From NCBI GenBank assembly GCA_947377285.1, contig CANCFT010000033.1, forward strand, positions 1-32,576: a stretch of 32,576 nt of DNA, given 5' to 3'. The notes beneath the pieces are model-generated. The model was not told the origin of the DNA, searched no databases, and saw only the letters and a program-made list of their open reading frames with translations. This document shows, one piece after another, positions 11,001-17,436 of the stretch. Within the stretch, counting starts at the first letter, position 1, and every line of letters starts with the position of its first letter. The position numbers were made by a program, and so were the translations under genes. Source of the DNA: Bacteriovoracaceae bacterium (GTDB lineage: Bacteria; Bdellovibrionota; Bacteriovoracia; Bacteriovoracales; Bacteriovoracaceae).

Positions 11001-12277
11001 CTTGCAGGTGACGTTGCATATGGTGGAGTTAAGGTAGCATCATAGGTATGACATTTTATACAATCAATTTTGTAATAAGTTCCAGTGGCCACAGGGTGAG
11101 TTGAGTTTTGCGTAGAAGTTGCTCTCTTATTAAGAGGAACACTCATTTTATGACAGTCCATGCATGAGACAGGGAGAGCAGTTTCATGGACAAAGGCAAT
11201 TGGATTGGCCCAATCGCTTTTGACTGGAGCTGGTTTTCCATTTCCATCTCTAGAATAAATATGACAGCCTTTACAATCCCCAGTGTCCATTCCACTAACA
11301 ATTGTTGATTTATTATTATCCAAAGAAATATGAGTGCTTGGACGATGATTTTCATGACAAGTCATACATTGAATTGGTTCTGTTGTAAGACTTGTATTGG
11401 CAGGATTTATAATCATGTGTTGATTAACAACACCACTGTCTTTTTTAAATAAGACAGACTGAAGTTTGCCGTTAGAAGAATTGACTCCCCAATTGCGATT
11501 ATTATCTGAATTAGAATGGCAAAGGGCACAGTCCATTTGGTCAGTAGCTATTAGATGATTGCTTGTGATTCTGCTTAATAATTGTTGTTGTGTTGGAGTC
11601 AATGCAATTAGAGATAAATTTGGAGAAAGAGTTTTAAGTGCTCCACTATTAAAGTCCCCTAAAATATCTGCCAGTGAATCATAATGAGTTTGCGGGTGAA
11701 ATGGAGATGTCGTTTCTACAAAAGTTGAATTGAGAGGCGTTGGTCTATCATCGCGAGAAGCAGTGTTATGGCATTCTATACATGTGCTAAGAGGTTTGTT
11801 GTGATCAAAATGGACAAAGTCTGTCCCATCGGATTGTTTGCCTTTCCATTTATTATAAACGTGGCATGAAGCACAGTCTTGAGTTGCTCCCCATTGTCCC
11901 GCTAAATGCGGACCGATTGCAGACGTACCTTTAAGGCCATTTGGTCTTGCCCCTTCGTGACATTGGACACATGTAACAGGTAACGGATTATGATCAAAAT
12001 GAGAAAGATTTAACCAGGTTCTTACCCCTTGAGCATTAAGAGCAGCGCTATGACAAGTAATACAATCATTGCCATTTCCATGAACTGGATCAGTGATAGG
12101 ACGTTTATTTTCGTGGCATTGAACACAGCTAGTATTTAAAAAAGGAGTGTGATTGAAATTTGACAGTGGGCCTCCAGATTTGGAGGTCGAAGGAGCTGTA
12201 ATTTTAAAGTCACCTGCTTTACAAGAGACTAATAAAACAACAATCAATAAATAAAGTGCATAGGACAGTTTACTCAT
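2009..12277 (-). CDS. Giant multiheme c-type cytochrome lipoprotein (83 CxxCH)
   Basis: The product has 3422 residues. It begins with a lipoprotein signal peptide: a hydrophobic stretch ending in lipobox 'LLVSC' with Cys19, and Lys at +2 (not Asp), compatible with outer-membrane sorting. I count 83 CxxCH haem c motifs by hand, from Cys51 to a last 'CMGCHNMAHSG' near the C-terminus, plus many free His residues available as distal ligands. Residues 1 to about 570 (haems 1-13) have varied sequence with 'CVQCHE' and 'RP' elements. From about 600 on the protein is Thr/Ser/Asn/Ala-rich and clearly repetitive. Between haems 78 and 79 lie about 350 haem-free residues (separate entry). No catalytic domain is recognised. 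The likely role is long-range electron conduction or storage at the cell surface or in the periplasm; maturation needs the nearby ResB/CcsA. Transcription probably starts at the sigma-28-like site near 12426. The RBS is weak. Confidence 0.95.
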   Translation of the reverse strand: MSKLSYALYLLIVVLLVSCKAGDFKITAPSTSKSGGPLSNFNHTPFLNTSCVQCHENKRPITDPVHGNGNDCITCHSAALNAQGVRTWLNLSHFDHNPLPVTCVQCHEGARPNGLKGTSAIGPHLAGQWGATQDCASCHVYNKWKGKQSDGTDFVHFDHNKPLSTCIECHNTASRDDRPTPLNSTFVETTSPFHPQTHYDSLADILGDFNSGALKTLSPNLSLIALTPTQQQLLSRITSNHLIATDQMDCALCHSNSDNNRNWGVNSSNGKLQSVLFKKDSGVVNQHMIINPANTSLTTEPIQCMTCHENHRPSTHISLDNNKSTIVSGMDTGDCKGCHIYSRDGNGKPAPVKSDWANPIAFVHETALPVSCMDCHKMSVPLNKRATSTQNSTHPVATGTYYKIDCIKCHTYDATLTPPYATSPARAWGNIAFDQRTHLKADGITKPSACIQCHKIDNNSLPNPAINPSHTAGSRANASDCAVCHVYNSTSKWYNFVSSFNHTTYLDTVGTADRCDTCHKASVMANSTIKNPLTNLPGLATRAINPVIHIPVPLISGKAVDCNSCHKNTTNWKTSVVYSHGNTDSCSTCHNLSNPTNLAMPAVVQKGANHFPTGTLECSVCHTAANTTNFTTFKNSVFSHTNTNSLSCSTCHNDPTYSGTVTKQLPLPQGTNHLTLPLGSDCNTCHTSTSTFNGMSGASIFVTYNHNLAVDNDCNSCHKGTTGFAKGINAAPTAHMTIPYVMSNGVATTTLAQCSTCHKDVNALGTATVIKTAPDFKIHIDANTKLTTNAAADTRCNICHDGSSATGKTIAGFVPSANFSVHPTLGSLQCVACHTSSLTTIPKYKDFTGGGFVHTTAITVNNTTCNTCHSGASAIATTTSSFAGHVPSSAECIACHTASTTSFTTFAGGNYTHADGVSCTTCHGNTAYSSVTQKATSATGTVVHATTTGACNTCHNNTAAFSTWKIHTNATTTTDTKCNSCHTGLANTYGKMTTSYTGHVATGGAECITCHTNVPAKTPAYLNFTGGLYIHTGTENCSTCHNNLSINATQVTTSVIHTTNATATCNSCHTNTENYTTWKIHTGLATKNAGGTNFTSCNSCHLVTQTPLVLKNISTSATYNHFSITKTTSGAAECSTCHQSSMTPLSAFPSFTAASFKTGVLHANAVASSIATTNNCTSCHTATYTTTSATSFKMLPAIHLTLPIQASPVQATQCDTCHKDAAFASWKGMNLSTPTSSNVVYAHNINAATDVNCISCHTGATAFAEGQVHYKSATGTALHMATTAQCSTCHQGADVGGALTTKLTDFTIHSTVSTATDTRCNICHDGASAIGKTTAAYVGTVGLPTHPVLAGNQCIECHQASVGSTPKYLSFAGGNQHTAATTSNFTSCNTCHLSASGTIQNINNSPGYNHFPILKANGTRPECLTCHAGSVNAVTPSLGFKNFSGGLFHSTSSGVVGTCTSCHKPATAFTPFKQYPATHLPLPAGSDCNTCHTATTFASGSFKGMPLTTGVSNVTYTHAGTDTNCVSCHTGTTGFAEGTLNTPGATHFVLPKNAGVNVNCNTCHDINTATGAVWKGILSKGANPVTVKFDHLTIGTTACNTCHNDSTASAAITHGVPTGTAQAATSTYNPAVHIATAGSDCIGCHVISKTGGAVLNAKTFGTFESFYGGSNKDHSSSTTNCMGCHWSGNGATGTIANIPNVVGGFKHFNITDSTSGTGAAAQCTTCHQATVTGATPFTTYAGGKYHSVSVASKVTGTCLSCHKGATAFTGTTQYPATHLTMPVGSDCNTCHNQDTTYTSWKGMLSAGVATPNVSYTHNSTNDTTCTTCHQTVTTFSTYTTKIGYATGYTNTPVHTTNTAAQCSTCHQVVSGTTVATKFAANFKIHDSTNTTNDSKCNICHLSAGTITKFNNNTNTGFTHFPYVNGTSYAECQTCHQASITVNAPSVKYSSFAGGLFHSTTLLSNVPTTACATCHKSSGPALAGVTAITSIATHLAIPVPTTPVGNTTPTDCSTCHTSSGWKGTVYNAPTSVKVNYAHNINATTDASCSTCHDVTKSIGYATGKTNTVAVHATTAGTQQCSTCHMLVTGTGATSAAAVKTTTNFLIHDSTNITSTKDRCNVCHINTSTSSATVASIKFFDANKTFVHMPIKTTATAATYAECSICHSNTISGTSAPFVSTYSFASGKFHSLATASSVSATTCANCHNSASYTYGASSFKKLPAAHLSLLAPIGTATNAECSVCHAVTNNNAAAANLWTGMAIANTANATVALNVTYKHNVADTTCNTCHNGTSGYAEGNLSAGNGHLTIPLAPLSATTAAQCNACHTVGTTGGLTTLDSWKSWRLATPQVIYNAHNSSTTAACTTCHTNAAGFAKGTAFDVAHPSTTGLGECSTCHSYASTAPAAGTSTYTDFKAPRDHRAAADCLSCHLTAGGAISNYNLSPGYKHFPILNATGSAVQCSTCHAASLTTYTNFTGGLLHTKAVAANVTITAKCATCHTTTYSTTLTSFKAVTATHLSLPAGSNCDTCHNIATAAGVVWKGMPLTAATTTVTYDHTTMGTATCTSCHAGTTTSSGLAEGVANTTAGFTHLTLPIVAAATVDCNICHQSKTIWTGIKTTPKNVTYTHTVSDQASCIACHTGSKDSLPTAQHGGAIGTGYALAATGTAHIVTNGSDCNGCHVASIPNYTSFAGGIATDHRATATCTTCHWNASTNTIANNTTNPGYKHFPIYTTGTTPAQCSTCHSASMTLDGNGNFPTPILGFAGGEFHANTTAANVSATTCTSCHNSANITYEAMAGNFKKFPAAHLNLTQPTAAAPTVQTATRGECSVCHTVTNNNLNFANTWKTWTAPFATPKYVTFTTAGTFTTPTAHGFAVNDPISFTTDSSLPTQIVSGTTYFIKTIPTTTTFTISATSGGTAITTLSVASTGSNYVNSVLTFNVPTFAAITSIKASVSTTATTTAASSTITLGSVTGLAVGDPVQLTGTLPTNLSTNAIYFISTITGNNITLVNKVSGGAAIVPASVATPTLVSSNIITTSAAHGIAATTLPFPLTFRGTTLPTGLVADQVYYVSSILSSTAFTVSTTVPSSMAFTGTTASTSINIGANTTATGTGTGMTYAKPVAATATYSGHGLVAGDLVRFNSTGSLPTGIAEGQSYMVNTVTGSSFTLKAITVNLFTTTGTTYSPAINILSAVAPTGTLTLSKPAQTIYQNHSSTTDTNCSACHTGGSGFAKGVSNYTSSSGSALHIAVGTNQCSVCHTGTAGTGIVTYAGFTGGIYNHTAAGATGTSAFSTAGAYHPNQSSCIICHNNYTSQPASVNTVQWLNKETAMKNSCLGCHVTAFNFNNTHTSKMEATTKSVTPSITGNTFYLGTQATTLALGQNGYPKCMGCHNMAHSGTVNNATGTAVTNNTGKYIKGYVPLTAQ
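2666..3718 (-). repeat. Haem-free beta-repeat insert inside the giant cytochrome
   Basis: This encodes about residues 2854-3204, which contain no CxxCH. At least four related units of about 65-85 aa can be aligned by eye on a pattern such as 'HGFAVNDPISF', 'LPT', 'GTTYFIKTI', 'TFTIS'; later copies read 'GLAVGDPVQLTG', 'HGIAATTLPFPLTF' and 'HGLVAGDLVRFNSTG' followed by 'LPTGIAEGQSYMV'. Such short beta units occur repeatedly in large phage tail and surface proteins. The flanks 'WKTWTAPFATP' and 'QTIYQNHSSTTDTNC' together reconstitute a normal haem repeat (compare 'WKSWRLATP' directly followed by 'QVIYNAHNSSTT' earlier in the protein), so the block is inserted within one repeat. Confidence 0.75.
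3788..8638 (-). repeat. Six tandem 6- or 8-haem super-repeats in the giant cytochrome
   Basis: A landmark haem, preceded by 'HLxLPxGSDC' or a longer Pro-rich variant, recurs as haems 34, 42, 50, 56, 62, 70 and 78. The Cys residues are at 1214, 1488, 1787, 2011, 2239, 2524 and 2826. The spacings are therefore 8, 8, 6, 6, 8 and 8 haems (274, 299, 224, 228, 285 and 302 residues). Within units the same order recurs: landmark haem plus 'WKGM', a haem followed by 'TGxxGFAEG', 'QCSTCHQ', 'RCNICH', 'ECxTCHQAS' and 'FHS...C.SCHK'. The 8-haem units 42-49 and 70-77 share an extra pair containing 'CHW'. An earlier landmark at haem 18 starts a more degenerate 16-haem stretch. Confidence 0.8.
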
Positions 12278-12425
12278 TCTAAGCAGTATGTCACAGAACT
12301 GTAAAAAAGCTTGATAGGCACAGTTTTCTCCAATATTTCAAATACATAAGTTAATGTAGGTAAATGAGAATTTGCCTAAATTTAGAGGCGCTTAAAGCGT
12401 CTATAAAAACGGGAAATTCAGTAAG

Positions 12426-12453
12426 TTATCGGCCATCCTGTTGGCTACCTTTA
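12426..12453 (-). promoter_or_regulatory. Sigma-28 (FliA)-like promoter for the giant cytochrome
   Basis: On the minus strand, TAAA (12450-12453) is followed after 16 nt by GCCGATAA (12426-12433). The FliA consensus is TAAA, 15 nt, GCCGATAA, so the -10 element is a perfect 8/8 match and the spacer is one base long. Initiation would fall near 12420, about 140 nt before the cytochrome ATG. It lies just after the upstream oxidoreductase stop, so it would serve the cytochrome alone. Confidence 0.5.
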
Positions 12454-12466
12454 GATATAAAAATAG

Positions 12467-13858
12467 TTATTTTCGAATTTCTCCGTGGGCCTTATCAATT
12501 GTAATTCCCAAAGACATCAAAAATTTGAAGGGGACTTCCGCTCCTGCAAAAATAAAAATATAATGGTTTTCTAGTTTAACCACCTCGTTGCCTCGGTTAA
12601 TCAAGATATGGTCTTCTTCAATTGATTTAATGGATCCTTCATAGTGAATTTTCACTAGTTTTTGTTTTTCTTGTTCAAAAACTAATTTTTGATTCGCTTC
12701 ATTTGCCTTACTAAAAGCATCAGCAGGACCTCCACGAACTATAAGGTGAACTTTATTTTTTAAATGGGGTTTACTCAAGTACTGAGCAGCTTCAAGACCT
12801 GCATTTCCTCCACCGACAATTGCAACAGTAGAGTTTTGGTATTCTTCTGGGTCAATTAAATTGTAGGTAACTTTTGGTAGGTCTTCATTTGGTAGACCTA
12901 ATTTTCGAGGAGATCCTCTAACCCCCATGCACATGATCACTTTTTTAGCAGTATAATTTCCTTTGCTTGTTTTAATTTCAAAAGTTCCGTTCTCCAATTT
13001 TTTTACATTTTCAAACGTTTCTTTTTCCGCAATAACTAATTTTTGTTCATTTTTAATTTGGGAAAAAACTTTTAAAATTTCTTCTTTAAGAACGGTGTTA
13101 CTTTTGAATTTATGAGGACCAACAGCAGGAAATTCGAGTGGGTGACTAGTAACGATTTTTTGTCTTGGGAAATTAAAAATTGTTCCACCAAAAGTATTCT
13201 GCTCAATGATTTTATATTTTAATTGTTTTTCTTTGGCGGCTAGCCCTGCACTAAATCCAGCAGGACCTGCGCCTACAATTAAAATATCAAATTCGGCGGA
13301 GGCATTACTATTCTTTAATTTTGAGTAGGCATGATATGTGGCCTGTTTTCCTTGTTTAATTGCATTACGAATTAGACCCATTCCCCCAAGTTCACCAGCA
13401 ATATAAAGACCATCAACATTAGTTTCATAATCTGGGGAAATTCTTGGAATATCCATTCCTCTCGTTTTTGTACCGAAAACTAAATCAATGGCGCCAAAAG
13501 GACAAGCTATTTCACAGGCACCATGGCCGACACATTTAGATGGGTAAACTAAGACAGCTTTATTTTTTACAAGTTGTAAAATTTGTCCCTCGGGGCATGC
13601 AATGACACAAGCCCCACAACCAGCGCAAAGAGCTGGGTTGATTTCAGGGTGAAGGGTGGCCGGTTCATGTAAATTTGCCCGGATATTTTTTTCTAAAGTT
13701 GAAATAGCTTTTTTACTTTTTTTACCTTTACGAGCAATACTTAAAACAGCAATTAAAATAAATAATAGGTAACCAAAAGAGTCTAGATGATCAGCAATAT
13801 AATCTAAATAGATATTAGGCTTATCTTTTGAAGAAATCTCTCTAGTATTTTGTGTCAT
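12467..13858 (-). CDS. Membrane-anchored 2x[4Fe-4S] / FAD-NAD(P)H oxidoreductase
   Basis: The domain order in 463 aa begins with an N-terminal transmembrane anchor (about 26-42). A ferredoxin module follows with Cys78, 81, 84 and 88 for cluster one, and Cys109, His112, Cys115 and Cys119 for cluster two. Then comes a 'GLYIAGELGGMGLIRNAI' segment (150-167), and finally a thioredoxin-reductase-like flavoprotein with FAD motif 'GAGPAG' (196-201) and NAD(P)H motif 'GGGNAG' (349-354). The 'GLYIAGELGG' segment is normally the C-terminal FAD-contacting end of this fold. Here it precedes the FAD domain and the protein stops at 'HGEIRK', so the fold looks circularly permuted. The classic CxxC redox disulphide of thioredoxin reductase is absent. 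Likely role: moving electrons between NAD(P)H, flavin and Fe-S clusters at the inner face of the membrane, possibly into the cytochrome chain. It lies upstream of the giant cytochrome on the same strand and is divergent from resB. Confidence 0.85.
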   Translation of the reverse strand: MTQNTREISSKDKPNIYLDYIADHLDSFGYLLFILIAVLSIARKGKKSKKAISTLEKNIRANLHEPATLHPEINPALCAGCGACVIACPEGQILQLVKNKAVLVYPSKCVGHGACEIACPFGAIDLVFGTKTRGMDIPRISPDYETNVDGLYIAGELGGMGLIRNAIKQGKQATYHAYSKLKNSNASAEFDILIVGAGPAGFSAGLAAKEKQLKYKIIEQNTFGGTIFNFPRQKIVTSHPLEFPAVGPHKFKSNTVLKEEILKVFSQIKNEQKLVIAEKETFENVKKLENGTFEIKTSKGNYTAKKVIMCMGVRGSPRKLGLPNEDLPKVTYNLIDPEEYQNSTVAIVGGGNAGLEAAQYLSKPHLKNKVHLIVRGGPADAFSKANEANQKLVFEQEKQKLVKIHYEGSIKSIEEDHILINRGNEVVKLENHYIFIFAGAEVPFKFLMSLGITIDKAHGEIRK

Positions 13859-13970
13859 CTTTGTTCCAAATATTTGATTAAAATAAATATCTTTTATAAG
13901 TCATATTTTTAAACGATCTGATTTAAAACATGATAATATTTTTTAATAAATATTCAACCGAGTGCAAAAA

Positions 13971-15746
13971 ATGTCATACTTAAAAAAATTGTTCAAATTT
14001 TTATCATCAGTAAAACTTGCAATCCCTACGATGCTAGCTCTTCTCGTCTGCAGTGTTGCAGGTACGATCTTAGAAAGTCGATTTAATGCAGAATATGCAG
14101 GTCTTAAAATTTATAAGACTTGGTGGTTCTTAATAGTTTTAGGATTATTGTGGATCAATATATTATTTGCAGCACTTTCACGATTACCTTGGAAGAAGAG
14201 ACATGTTGGATTCTTAGTGACTCACTTAGGAATGCTCATGCTTTTATTTGGTTCTGTCTTAACCATGATTTGGGGAATTGATGGTTCAATGCAAATTTAT
14301 GAAAATTCAGAATCTAATTTAGTTTTTTTACAGAATAATGTCATTGAAACAAATGGTGTAAAAACTCCAATCAAGCGTTACCTTGAAAAGCTTGATTTAA
14401 AAGATACAGTAATAGGCGGATCAAGAGATTTTAGTCTTAGCACTTATATTCCATTTGCTGAAGTTCCTGAGAAGAATTTTGACAGAGGCTTGAATTTAAA
14501 TTTCAAAATAAAGAGTCCATTTTTCGATGTTGTACAAGTCCTTAATTCTGAGCTTGAAAAAGAAGTACAAATGGGACCTGCTACTTTTCGATTAGTTCAA
14601 AAGCAGATTGAATTGCCACCAGTTAAATTAACACCTAAAAAAGGTATAAAGAAACCTAGTCGCAAAACAAGCTCAGTTGCAAGTGGAAATTTATTATTTA
14701 TTAAAGATAAAAATGGTGCTGTTGTTAAAACCGTAAATCTTGATAGCAAACAAAATGTCGAAGTGGGTGGAGTAAAATTTGTTGTTGTTAAAATTTTTAA
14801 AAATGCACAAATTGCAAGCAATAAAATTGAAGAAGGCGATCCAAGTAAAAGTAATCCGGCCATAGAGTTATCTGTTTCAAAAGGTGGCAAAACATTACGC
14901 GAAATTATTTACCAAAATATTCCAGAGTTTACTCTTAATCCGAACGGACTTTTTGATTATAAAGTAAGTATCGATATTAAAGGAGGAGGAACTCCTGAAG
15001 CAGAAGCCTCAACAAACACAAATCAACAAATGCCATCAGGTATGCAAATGGGCTCAACGCCTAATGGCGCAGGCGACAGAATAAAAAATACAGTTGAATT
15101 CCAAATTTTAGATAATAATCAAGTTGAAGTTGCTCTCTATAAAGATGGGCAACAACTTTCTAAACAAATCTTAAAAGAAAAAGAAGTCTTTATAACACCA
15201 TGGATGGGGATTGAACTTACTTTGCTTGGGGTTAAAAACGCTACAGATGGTTTCGTTCCTGAAGAAACAGTTCCAAAAAGTAAATTACCACTTCCTCCAA
15301 GTGCGATCCTACTCAAAGCTCAAAACGCAAAGGATGTTTGGATAACTGAAAATAGTGAAATGAATTTCACAAGCAATAACAAACAATCAACTGTCTATTA
15401 TGGGCGCGAAAGATTATTTTTGCCATTTGCCATCTCACTTGTAAAATTTGAAAAAAACGATTATCCCGGAAGCCAAATGGCCATGGACTATAAAAGTTAT
15501 GTCAAAATAAATGGAGCTGGTCCAATTCATGAAATCTTTATGAATGAGCCCTTAAAATTGGAAAGCTATACTTTTTATCAGTCCAGCTATCAACTTACTC
15601 CAGGTCAACCGGCATTGACAATTTTGTCGGTGAATAGAGACCCAGGGCGAGCACTTAAATATTTAGGAAGTATTATATTATGTTGTGGAATTATTTTATA
15701 CACACTTCAAAAAAGTAAACGTTTTACAGATAAATTTAACTTATAG
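13971..15746 (+). CDS. resB: Cytochrome c biogenesis protein ResB (System II)
   Basis: ResB/Ccs1 with CcsA carries haem across the membrane and attaches it to CxxCH apocytochromes. The N-terminus shows three transmembrane segments, including 'IPTMLALLVCSVAGTILE' and 'WWFLIVLGLLWINILFAAL', then 'HVGFLVTHLGMLMLLFGSV', whose His residues fit the family. A large periplasmic domain of about 430 aa follows, then a final transmembrane helix 'YLGSIILCCGIILYTL' near the C-terminus. The periplasmic part contains a Met/Gln/Gly-rich low-complexity linker ('NQQMPSGMQMG'). A GTG nine bases upstream (13962) is in frame, but ATG at 13971 (MSYLKK) is preferred since the family starts directly with this amphipathic segment. 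The gene is 7 bp ahead of ccsA in an obvious operon and divergent from the Fe-S/FAD oxidoreductase. Confidence 0.93.
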   Translation: MSYLKKLFKFLSSVKLAIPTMLALLVCSVAGTILESRFNAEYAGLKIYKTWWFLIVLGLLWINILFAALSRLPWKKRHVGFLVTHLGMLMLLFGSVLTMIWGIDGSMQIYENSESNLVFLQNNVIETNGVKTPIKRYLEKLDLKDTVIGGSRDFSLSTYIPFAEVPEKNFDRGLNLNFKIKSPFFDVVQVLNSELEKEVQMGPATFRLVQKQIELPPVKLTPKKGIKKPSRKTSSVASGNLLFIKDKNGAVVKTVNLDSKQNVEVGGVKFVVVKIFKNAQIASNKIEEGDPSKSNPAIELSVSKGGKTLREIIYQNIPEFTLNPNGLFDYKVSIDIKGGGTPEAEASTNTNQQMPSGMQMGSTPNGAGDRIKNTVEFQILDNNQVEVALYKDGQQLSKQILKEKEVFITPWMGIELTLLGVKNATDGFVPEETVPKSKLPLPPSAILLKAQNAKDVWITENSEMNFTSNNKQSTVYYGRERLFLPFAISLVKFEKNDYPGSQMAMDYKSYVKINGAGPIHEIFMNEPLKLESYTFYQSSYQLTPGQPALTILSVNRDPGRALKYLGSIILCCGIILYTLQKSKRFTDKFNL

Positions 15747-15753
15747 GTGATTA

Positions 15754-17388
15754 ATGAAATCGTTATTTTTAACACTACTCCTTCTAATCTCTACATCGCT
15801 AAGTGCTCAAACGGCACAAGTAACAGATGAGAAACTTGAATTTGATTTAAAGCAACTTGCTCACACTTTTGATGATTTAAAACTTGAAGTTTTACCACTG
15901 AAAGATAGAGGGCGGCTAAAGCCACTTGAAACACTTTCTAGAGAAAATAATATTTACTTAACTGGAAAGAAATCACTTTTTGGATTAAGTCCAGTTAGCT
16001 TTTTTATGGCAATGAATCTTTTTAAAGATTCTTCTCTTATTAAAGTAGTTAATATTCGAAATACTGATCTTCGTGAACTGTTAAAGTTAGACAAGGGGAG
16101 AACCCTTTTTAGTTTAGATGAAATAGAAAAAACGGATATATCCACACTAGCTTCTGGAGCTTCAGAAGTTGAAAAGAAAAGTAAAAATCTACTCACTCCC
16201 ATTCAAAGTTCAGAACTAGAAGTGATGAATCAAGTTTATCTTTTAAAATCAATTCAAACTGGTGACCAACTTTTTGCGGGTTTAGTTTACGAAGAAAATG
16301 ATAATAAAAATGCAATGCAATCGGCGATGCAAAATTTGTTAGTCTCAGTATCTTCTTCGCAAACATCAGACGTAATTAAGAAATGGTCTCAGGAACTGAT
16401 TTCAGCTTCAATGAGTGCAAAAGTAAATAAACAATTTATCAATCAAAGAGAACGAATGGCCCTAGAAGTAACATATGTTAAATCGATGCCATTTTTTTGG
16501 GCAGGACTTATCTATTTTGTTATTTCTTTTATTTGTTTTCTTCCTTTTTCAAAAAATATTATCAGCGATAGTGGTCTTAGCCTTGTCATGATTTTTCCGC
16601 TCTTAATGCTGGCCATTGGATTTGGAATTAGAGTTTATATAACTGAATTTCCACCAGTCACAAATATGTATGGAACTATGATTTGGGTTTCATTTGGAAT
16701 TTCTCTCTTCAGTTATATTTTCTACGTTATCTATAAAGACCGAAATATTTTAGCTATTATGGCCCTTGGAGCGGCTTTACTCATTTTACTGACAGAAAAT
16801 ATTCCCTTAATCATTAGTCCAAGTATGGATCCAATTGTAGCAGTCTTAAGAAGTAGTTATTGGCTAACGATTCACGTTTTAACTGTCACAATTTCCTATG
16901 CGGCCTTTTCAATGGCGATGTTATTAGGAAATATTTTCATGATTAAATCACTCTTAGGAAAAATGGATCCAGAACAAGTGAAGAGATTTTCTCACTATGC
17001 GTATAGATCAATTCAACTAGGAGTACTTCTATTGACCGCCGGAATCATATTAGGTGGTGTATGGGCAGATTATTCGTGGGGAAGATTTTGGGGTTGGGAT
17101 CCAAAAGAAACTTGGGCACTAATTGCAGATTTAGGATTTTTAGCCTTATTACATGGGAGATTTGCTGGCTGGATCTCGCCAATTAGACTCCTCATACTTT
17201 CACCTTTAAGTTATATATTAGTTATCATGGCCTGGTTTGGTGTTAACTTTGTTCTTGCCACAGGATTGCATTCATACGGATTTTCAACTGGTGGAACTTT
17301 CATGGTTATCTCATCGGTATTGGCTCAGCTTATCCTCTCTGCACTTTACTACTCTAAATCATTAATTCCAGCTAGAAAAATAAGTTAA
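15754..17388 (+). CDS. ccsA: Cytochrome c biogenesis protein CcsA/ResC (System II)
   Basis: The C-terminal half is a polytopic haem-handling protein. It carries the tryptophan-rich WWD motif 'WGRFWGWDPKETW' around residues 441-454 and His residues in 'LTIHVLTVTISYAAF', 'ALLHGRF' and 'ATGLHSYGFSTGG' that match the family's haem ligands. Unlike minimal CcsA proteins, it starts with a signal-like segment ('LFLTLLLLISTSLSAQ') and an extra periplasmic region of about 220 aa before the first core helix, giving 544 aa. AGGTGA precedes the ATG at good spacing. With ResB it forms the complete System II synthase core, which this locus needs for two cytochromes with 116 candidate haem sites between them. 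A strong terminator follows directly. Confidence 0.93.
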   Translation: MKSLFLTLLLLISTSLSAQTAQVTDEKLEFDLKQLAHTFDDLKLEVLPLKDRGRLKPLETLSRENNIYLTGKKSLFGLSPVSFFMAMNLFKDSSLIKVVNIRNTDLRELLKLDKGRTLFSLDEIEKTDISTLASGASEVEKKSKNLLTPIQSSELEVMNQVYLLKSIQTGDQLFAGLVYEENDNKNAMQSAMQNLLVSVSSSQTSDVIKKWSQELISASMSAKVNKQFINQRERMALEVTYVKSMPFFWAGLIYFVISFICFLPFSKNIISDSGLSLVMIFPLLMLAIGFGIRVYITEFPPVTNMYGTMIWVSFGISLFSYIFYVIYKDRNILAIMALGAALLILLTENIPLIISPSMDPIVAVLRSSYWLTIHVLTVTISYAAFSMAMLLGNIFMIKSLLGKMDPEQVKRFSHYAYRSIQLGVLLLTAGIILGGVWADYSWGRFWGWDPKETWALIADLGFLALLHGRFAGWISPIRLLILSPLSYILVIMAWFGVNFVLATGLHSYGFSTGGTFMVISSVLAQLILSALYYSKSLIPARKIS

Positions 17389-17428
17389 AAAAAAGCCCTT
17401 CACTTTTAAAAGTGAAGGGCTTTTTTTT
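17388..17428. terminator. Bidirectional rho-independent terminator
   Basis: AAGCCCTTCACTTTT is followed without a gap by its perfect complement AAAAGTGAAGGGCTT, with an A-run before and a T-run after the stem. The hairpin works on either strand and sits between the convergent ccsA and cytochrome-b-like genes. Confidence 0.95.
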
Positions 17429-17436
17429 AAATACTA

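Noticed and set aside
12385..12403. Small hairpin AGGCGCT-TAA-AGCGTCT between the oxidoreductase and the giant cytochrome as a terminator
   Set aside because: No T-run follows on either strand, and on the minus strand the stem has an A-C mismatch.
12420..12466. A GEMM-type cyclic-di-GMP riboswitch suggested by AGGTAGCC...GGCCGA before the giant cytochrome
   Set aside because: The conserved GCAAACC and GACGCAAAGCC elements are missing; the GCCGATAA element is better explained as a sigma-28-type -10.
13962..13970. GTG start for resB three codons upstream
   Set aside because: It is possible, but the ATG at 13971 starts at the usual family N-terminus.
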